From contig DBXF01000043.1 of the NCBI GenBank assembly GCA_002309295.1, positions 21,530 through 31,057 on the forward strand: DNA of 9,528 nt, written 5' to 3'. A program made the translations under genes and the position numbers. The notes beneath the pieces were generated by a model. It had not been told where the DNA came from. It saw only the letters and a program-made list of their open reading frames with translations, and searched no databases. Positions 6,136 to 9,528 of this stretch are shown piece after piece; position 1 is the stretch's first letter, and every line of letters begins with the position of its first letter. This DNA is from Bacteroidales bacterium UBA1219 (lineage in GTDB: Bacteria > Bacteroidota > Bacteroidia > Bacteroidales > P3).

Positions 6136-7338
6136 TCATTTAGTATTTGAGGAGTTTTCGGGGGTAATTATTGCTTTATAAAGCGTTTGTCCCTTGGTGG
6201 TAAGCAGATATTTCTGGCGCGGGTGACGGGGTGTTTGGGGGTACAGCAGGCGTACAAAACCCGCTGCTATAGCAGGGTTGAGATAGTTTTGCAAGAACGT
6301 GGGCCTATGCTTAAGCGCCAAGGATTCCATCATTTGTGTAACGGACAATTCCTGAGTATTTATAGCCAATATCAATCTCAAAATATCGGGGTTATCTATA
6401 TGGAACAAGTTGTCGTGCTTGTTCGGTGCTTGTTCGGTGCTTGTTCGGTGCTTGTCCTGTACTTGTCCTGTACTTGTGGTAAAGTTGGGCTGCTCTTTCC
6501 ATTCTGCCGGTGGGTTGATATGCAGATAGCGGTTGCGCAGATCCCATTGTTCGCCCAAAAGCAAATTGCGGAAGAAACGTTCAAGATAAACCGGACTGTA
6601 GTCGATACCCTTTTTGGCATTTTTATAGTTGGCTCGTACAAGGGCATTGCGGAAATACCACGAGTGTTTGGCAAAAAGATCGTTCTCAACATCAAAACCC
6701 ATCGACCGCAAATACTGTATGGCAAATACGGCCGTGGCACGTGTATTTCCTTCACCGAAGGCATGAATCTGCCACATGCCAGAGACAAACTTGGCAACAT
6801 GAGCCACCAGCTCATCATTGCCGATACCCTTGTAACTGTAGTTACGTTCCTGCTCAATGTCGTGATCGATGGCACGGTGCAAATCCTCCCAGTTGAGATA
6901 GCTCACCGTGTCGCCTTCCAGTACCCACTCGCGTTTTACGGTGTCGTATTTACGCAATTCGCCTGCATGCTTAAGCACTCCTTCGAAAATACGACGATGT
7001 ACTGAAATATAGCCTTTTGTAGAGAAATCGAATGTCTTGGACGAGAGTATCCGCTTAATGTTTTTAGATGCTTTGTCGGCTTCCTCTTTATCGTCGTCGT
7101 TGGTGTCGCGTCTAACCTTGCTTTCGTAGTAGCTGTTCAGCAGGCGGTCAACCTCGTCGATAGATATTTCGCCTTCGATATTGCGCTGTGCCAGTTGGTT
7201 AAGATAATCAGATGTTTTAAGTCCGTCCACCGCCTGCAAGCCTATGGCCGTACTCCAAGCATAGGCCGCCTCGCGCTTGGCAGGTTCGCCCTGACGTATG
7301 TACTCGTCGAAATTGATATACAACTGTTTGTCGGTCAT
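6136..7338 (-). CDS. Fic family protein with C-terminal winged helix
   Basis: Fic enzymes transfer AMP (or other nucleotide moieties) to target hydroxyl groups. The frame gives 400 residues from ATG 7338. The Fic loop is H192-AFGEGNTR-200, a variant of HPFx[D/E]GNGR in which the catalytic His, Phe, acidic residue, Gly-Asn and final Arg are kept. The N-terminal region (about 25-75; AIGLQAVDGLK and RNIEGEISIDEVDRLLNSYY) resembles a VbhA-type antitoxin module fused to the toxin, but neither candidate site fits the inhibitory (S/T)xxxE(G/N) motif. Residues about 283-310 form a Thr/Gln/Lys-rich linker coded by an 11-bp tandem repeat, and the last about 85 residues look like a winged helix (LSVTQMMESLALKHRPTFLQNYL, then QKYLLTTKGQTLYK). 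The longer frame to TTG 7362 is rejected because that codon overlaps the -7 box. Confidence 0.9.
   Translation of the reverse strand: MTDKQLYINFDEYIRQGEPAKREAAYAWSTAIGLQAVDGLKTSDYLNQLAQRNIEGEISIDEVDRLLNSYYESKVRRDTNDDDKEEADKASKNIKRILSSKTFDFSTKGYISVHRRIFEGVLKHAGELRKYDTVKREWVLEGDTVSYLNWEDLHRAIDHDIEQERNYSYKGIGNDELVAHVAKFVSGMWQIHAFGEGNTRATAVFAIQYLRSMGFDVENDLFAKHSWYFRNALVRANYKNAKKGIDYSPVYLERFFRNLLLGEQWDLRNRYLHINPPAEWKEQPNFTTSTGQVQDKHRTSTEQAPNKHDNLFHIDNPDILRLILAINTQELSVTQMMESLALKHRPTFLQNYLNPAIAAGFVRLLYPQTPRHPRQKYLLTTKGQTLYKAIITPENSSNTK
6417..6477 (-). repeat. 11-bp tandem repeat inside the Fic gene
   Basis: On the + strand the unit GCTTGTTCGGT occurs three times exactly (6417-6449), then as GCTTGTCCTGT, ACTTGTCCTGT and a partial ACTTGT. 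The unit is not a multiple of three, so three units give an 11-residue peptide period, and all three frames of the repeat read the same circular peptide without stops. Gain or loss of one or two units would shift the frame and meet a stop within about eight codons, removing the winged helix. Confidence 0.9.
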
Positions 7339-7359
7339 ACTGTCTTCGTTTTCGTTTTG

Positions 7360-7367
7360 CAAAGATA
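7360..7367 (-). promoter_or_regulatory. -7 box of the Fic gene
   Basis: TATCTTTG on the minus strand, 21 bp upstream of ATG 7338. It overlaps the TTG at 7362 and so excludes that codon as the start. The 5' leader would be only about 15-20 bases. Confidence 0.65.
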
Positions 7368-7435
7368 CAATTTTATTGCAATATATTCACCAGCTTAATT
7401 TAACTACTGTTTAAACAAATGCATATTGCAATGTT

Positions 7436-8500
7436 TCACCGTATTACACCTTTGTACTTTTCACACATCTCGCCAATTTTTTCAAAGACGGCCATTTGTA
7501 TCTCTTTTGGCGAAAGTACTATCAGTTCCTTGCGGAAGGAGGTGAGTTCGCGCAAAAGCTCGTAGTTTTCGCGGCATTCGATGCTGAAGAAAGCTCCTGA
7601 CGTGAGCTGCGGGTACTGCTGCCTAAGCTCTGCCTCGCGCTCGCCGCGAAGGGTGCGTTGCGAGTCGTGCAGGGGTTTGGTGGCCACATAGTCCTTGGAG
7701 AGGTCGCTCACCCAGAACACTATCTGCTGCAGCGGCTTGCCGGGGTCGAAAGTAACGCCGATTATCTCTTCGAAACGCTCGTCGAGGTCGTCGGCGCATG
7801 GCTCAAAGGTGTAGTTTGGCAAAGGCACCACGCTGTCGATGCGTTCGAGGGCGTAATTCATAACCATGCTTTTTTCGCTGTTGTAGCCAAAAAGGTACCA
7901 CCGGCGGTTGTACTCCTTGAGCAGGTAGGGATGGACTGTGTTCATGATTTCGGCATCGGGCAGGGGAAAGGTGTGCAGACGCAGCTCCACCACCGTTTTC
8001 TGCGCTATGGCGGTGAACAGCTGGCCGAACACCGTGGTGCCTTCCAACGGATTTTTGTCAAAAGCCACAATCCGCGGGCCGTCCTTTACCTCCACCTTGC
8101 CGCGCAACGACTCCAGCCCATCGAAATCGGGCAGCCCGTCGAACTGTCCCAGTAGCGAAAGCACCTCGGAAAGAAGGAATTGCTCGTCGTCGGTGAGTTT
8201 TATCTTGAAAATGGAGAAAGTGCGGTCGGCGTAGCGCAGACAGCTCTTTTTCACGGTCTTGAAATGGGCGTTCTGCACATCCACGTAGTAGCGCTCTATC
8301 TCGGCCAAAAAAGGACCTTCGTTTTCCAGGTAGTTGATATCCATCTCGATGGTGCGTTTGGTTACCGGGGCGATGCTCTGTTCCTCCAGATGCTCGTTCA
8401 CAATCCTGTGGATGTCGGCTATGGAATAATCGTGGTAGTGGTTGGCCAGAAGCTGGTCGATGAAAAAATAACGGGTTACGGCGTTTTTGTTCGATGGCAT
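7436..8500 (-). CDS. WYL-domain transcriptional regulator
   Basis: This predicted DNA-binding regulator has 354 residues from ATG 8500 (MPSNKNAVTRYFFIDQLL). An N-terminal winged helix-turn-helix spans about residues 8-60 (TRYFFIDQLL ... SIADIHRIVNEHL ... TKRTIEMDINYLE). A WYL domain follows, with the signature RRWYLFGYNSE at about 199-209 (W201-Y202-L203) preceded by VHPYLLKEYN, and a C-terminal extension typical of the family (WCX-like, up to the end). WYL domains sense ligands, nucleic acid or nucleotides and regulate defence or DNA-damage genes in several bacteria. The open frame reaches 8566, but the CAAAGATA box at 8524-8531 lies in that extension. The gene has its own promoter and reads towards the Fic gene; a role in controlling Fic or the retron is possible but not shown. 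Confidence 0.9.
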   Translation of the reverse strand: MPSNKNAVTRYFFIDQLLANHYHDYSIADIHRIVNEHLEEQSIAPVTKRTIEMDINYLENEGPFLAEIERYYVDVQNAHFKTVKKSCLRYADRTFSIFKIKLTDDEQFLLSEVLSLLGQFDGLPDFDGLESLRGKVEVKDGPRIVAFDKNPLEGTTVFGQLFTAIAQKTVVELRLHTFPLPDAEIMNTVHPYLLKEYNRRWYLFGYNSEKSMVMNYALERIDSVVPLPNYTFEPCADDLDERFEEIIGVTFDPGKPLQQIVFWVSDLSKDYVATKPLHDSQRTLRGEREAELRQQYPQLTSGAFFSIECRENYELLRELTSFRKELIVLSPKEIQMAVFEKIGEMCEKYKGVIR

Positions 8501-8523
8501 GAGGTTGTGTGTTTTTGGATGTG

Positions 8524-8531
8524 CAAAGATA
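8524..8531 (-). promoter_or_regulatory. -7 box of the WYL regulator gene
   Basis: TATCTTTG on the minus strand, 23 bp upstream of ATG 8500; the short leader is like that of the Fic gene. No clear -33 box is seen. Confidence 0.65.
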
Positions 8532-8581
8532 CGATTTTTTTTTGGAAAACGGACGATTGTCTTCATACACGGAAAACCAAA

Positions 8582-8612
8582 AAAGGCTGCCTGATAGTAT
8601 CGGGCAGCCTTT
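8582..8612 (-). terminator. Rho-independent terminator of tRNA-Glu/rpsT
   Basis: A 14-bp stem (8582-8595 with 8599-8612, one G-U pair) has a 3-nt loop. On the minus strand it is followed by a T-run (CCTTTTTTGG). It lies 24 bp after the rpsT stop and shields the WYL gene promoter from read-through. The + strand side has only a short T-run. Confidence 0.9.
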
Positions 8613-8636
8613 ATATTTGCGTTGCTGTGTAACAGA

Positions 8637-8888
8637 TTACATAGCGTTAACTTTTTTGTTGAGTTTGGATTTGAGGTTGGCGGCTTTGTTTTTGTGAATA
8701 ACGGAACGTTTGGCCAGTTTGTCGATGATAGAAACCATTTTGGGCAGGCGTTCGGTTGCCACGGCTTTGTCGTCCAAAGCTCTGAAATCGCGCAAGGCGT
8801 TACGCATAGTCTTTGCGTAGTACCTGTTCTCCACTCTTCTTCTCTCGGAAGAACGAATTCTCTTTTTTGATGATTTATGATTTGCCAT
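8637..8888 (-). CDS. rpsT: 30S ribosomal protein S20
   Basis: This is the full-length 83-residue S20, a primary 16S rRNA-binding protein of the small subunit. The start MANHKSSKKRIRSSERRR, the very basic helical body (NRYYAKTMRNALRDF) and the SVIHKNKAANLKSKL C-terminal region are diagnostic. The frame extends to 8942, but that part reads through the tRNA; the ATG at 8888 fits the family start exactly. It lies 21 bp downstream of tRNA-Glu and probably shares its promoter, and it is followed by a strong terminator. Confidence 0.97.
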   Translation of the reverse strand: MANHKSSKKRIRSSERRRVENRYYAKTMRNALRDFRALDDKAVATERLPKMVSIIDKLAKRSVIHKNKAANLKSKLNKKVNAM

Positions 8889-8909
8889 ATTCTTATTAAA
8901 TATTTTTTG

Positions 8910-8983
8910 TAGCCCGTAGGGGACTCGAACCCCTGATTTCAAGAATGAAAATCTTGCGTCCTAACCAACTAGACGAACGGGCC
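8910..8983 (-). tRNA. tRNA-Glu (anticodon UUC)
   Basis: The sequence of 74 bases folds into a full cloverleaf. The acceptor stem GGCCCGT pairs with ACGGGCT (first pair G-U), the anticodon stem is CAAGA/TCTTG with loop TTTTCAT (anticodon at 8947-8949), and the T-arm is AGGGG-TTCGAGT-CCCCT. CCA is not encoded. rpsT follows 21 bp downstream, and its promoter is at 9053-9083. Confidence 0.96.
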
Positions 8984-9052
8984 ATCTTGCTTTCACAAAA
9001 TCAGCACTTTTTTGCGATATTATTTGATTTTTTCGGTGCCGATTTGCGGGTG

Positions 9053-9083
9053 CAAAATTACGAACTTTTTTTAAACTGACAAA
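9053..9083 (-). promoter_or_regulatory. promoter of tRNA-Glu/rpsT
   Basis: On the minus strand, TTTG (9080-9083) and TAATTTTG (9053-9060) are separated by 19 bases, a textbook Bacteroidota promoter. The start site would lie near 9047, about 65 bp before the mature tRNA. Confidence 0.7.
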
Positions 9084-9118
9084 ATTTATTTTCAATTTTG
9101 CCCGTTTTTTTTTCGTCG

Positions 9119-9528
9119 TCAGTCCATATCTTGCTGAAAACGAAAGCCTAAGCGTTTGCCCGTTACCATCGGTTTTCTGTCGAAAGCGGACTTCATTTCG
9201 GCCACAGAAACCAATTTTACCTCGTCGTAAGGCGGAGTTAGCAGGTCGAAATTGGTGGTATAAGTGATGGCCGATTCGATGATTTTTTCCACCGACTCGG
9301 GGGTGATTTCGGCAGTGTTGAAATTGTTGTACAAAACCCCCAGTTCGCGCTTGCCTTCGATGAAGTAGTGTTTCTCGTGGTTGACGAACACACGGCCAAT
9401 CATATAACCGAGGTCGGCGTCGCGGTCGTAGGTGAACGAGTCGGCAAGGAAGTTATATATATGTATGGTGCCGCAGTACGAGCGTCTGGGGTCCTCTTTC
9501 ACGTAAGGGGTTTTCATCACCACGTGGT
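9119..9528 (-). CDS. conserved-looking protein of unknown function, C-terminal part
   Basis: The last about 136 residues of a frame that is open to the right edge (H-V-V-M-K-T-P-Y upstream); it may start at the ATG at 9517 or, more likely, continue beyond the window. I do not recognise the family. Visible stretches include SYCGTIHIYNFLADSF, YDRDADLGYMIGRVF, LYNNFNTAEITPE, YTTNFDLLTPPYDEV and the end TGKRLGFRFQQDMD. It looks soluble, mixed alpha/beta, without membrane segments or known catalytic motifs. Its GC content resembles that of rpsT and the WYL gene. It ends 35 bp before the tRNA-Glu promoter. Confidence 0.75.
   Translation of the reverse strand, partial: HVVMKTPYVKEDPRRSYCGTIHIYNFLADSFTYDRDADLGYMIGRVFVNHEKHYFIEGKRELGVLYNNFNTAEITPESVEKIIESAITYTTNFDLLTPPYDEVKLVSVAEMKSAFDRKPMVTGKRLGFRFQQDMD

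Noticed and set aside
6187..7005. 272-codon open frame on the + strand opposite the Fic gene
   Set aside because: It is antisense to a well-supported Fic domain, with no promoter and no recognisable protein features.
7360..7362. TTG at 7362 as the Fic start (eight residues longer)
   Set aside because: It lies inside the -7 promoter box TATCTTTG, so it would not be transcribed from that promoter.
8058..8570. 170-codon minus-strand frame overlapping the WYL gene, and + strand frames at 7658-8234
   Set aside because: They are shadows of the WYL coding sequence in other frames; Arg/Pro/Gly-rich composition reflects frame-shifted codons.

Overview
The window looks like a chromosomal segment of a Bacteroidota bacterium, most likely a member of the Bacteroidales. 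The evidence is the repeated TAnnTTTG-type -7 promoter box (seen here as CAAAnnTA on the + strand) just upstream of several genes, the absence of strong Shine-Dalgarno sequences, and the style of the housekeeping genes (rpsT next to tRNA-Glu). Every gene I accept lies on the minus strand, so the functional order runs from high to low coordinates.

Right part (about 5817-9528), moderate GC: the 3' end of an unrecognised gene cut by the window edge; a promoter, then tRNA-Glu(UUC) and rpsT (ribosomal protein S20) with a strong terminator; a WYL-domain transcriptional regulator; a Fic-family protein with an 11-bp tandem repeat in its interdomain linker; and a small acidic protein. The WYL, Fic and small-protein genes each have their own CAAAGATA-type promoter box, and these boxes show that the upstream-most possible start codons of these genes are not real.

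Middle and left part (505-5671), clearly AT-richer: a candidate retron operon. A 270-nt non-coding RNA region (5402-5671) is bounded by a perfect 17-bp inverted repeat, as expected for the a1/a2 pair of a retron msr-msd. It holds several msr-like hairpins and a long imperfect msd-like hairpin. About 32 bp downstream begins a retron-type reverse transcriptase with a YADD active site, a VTG motif and a variant NAXXH motif (GAMVH). It is followed, 45 and 35 bp apart, by an all-helical protein of about 301 residues with an RNLNH motif (possibly HEPN-like) and a beta-propeller/WD40-like protein of about 857 residues. Neither accessory gene belongs to a retron effector class that I can recall. I infer a retron-type anti-phage module in which the RT and multicopy ssDNA guard or restrain a toxic helical effector, with the propeller protein as sensor or scaffold. 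That functional model is inference; the RNA-RT-ORF-ORF architecture is seen directly.

The left 504 bases hold no convincing gene. They contain a well-formed minus-strand promoter for a gene beyond the left edge and a pair of DnaA-box-like repeats.
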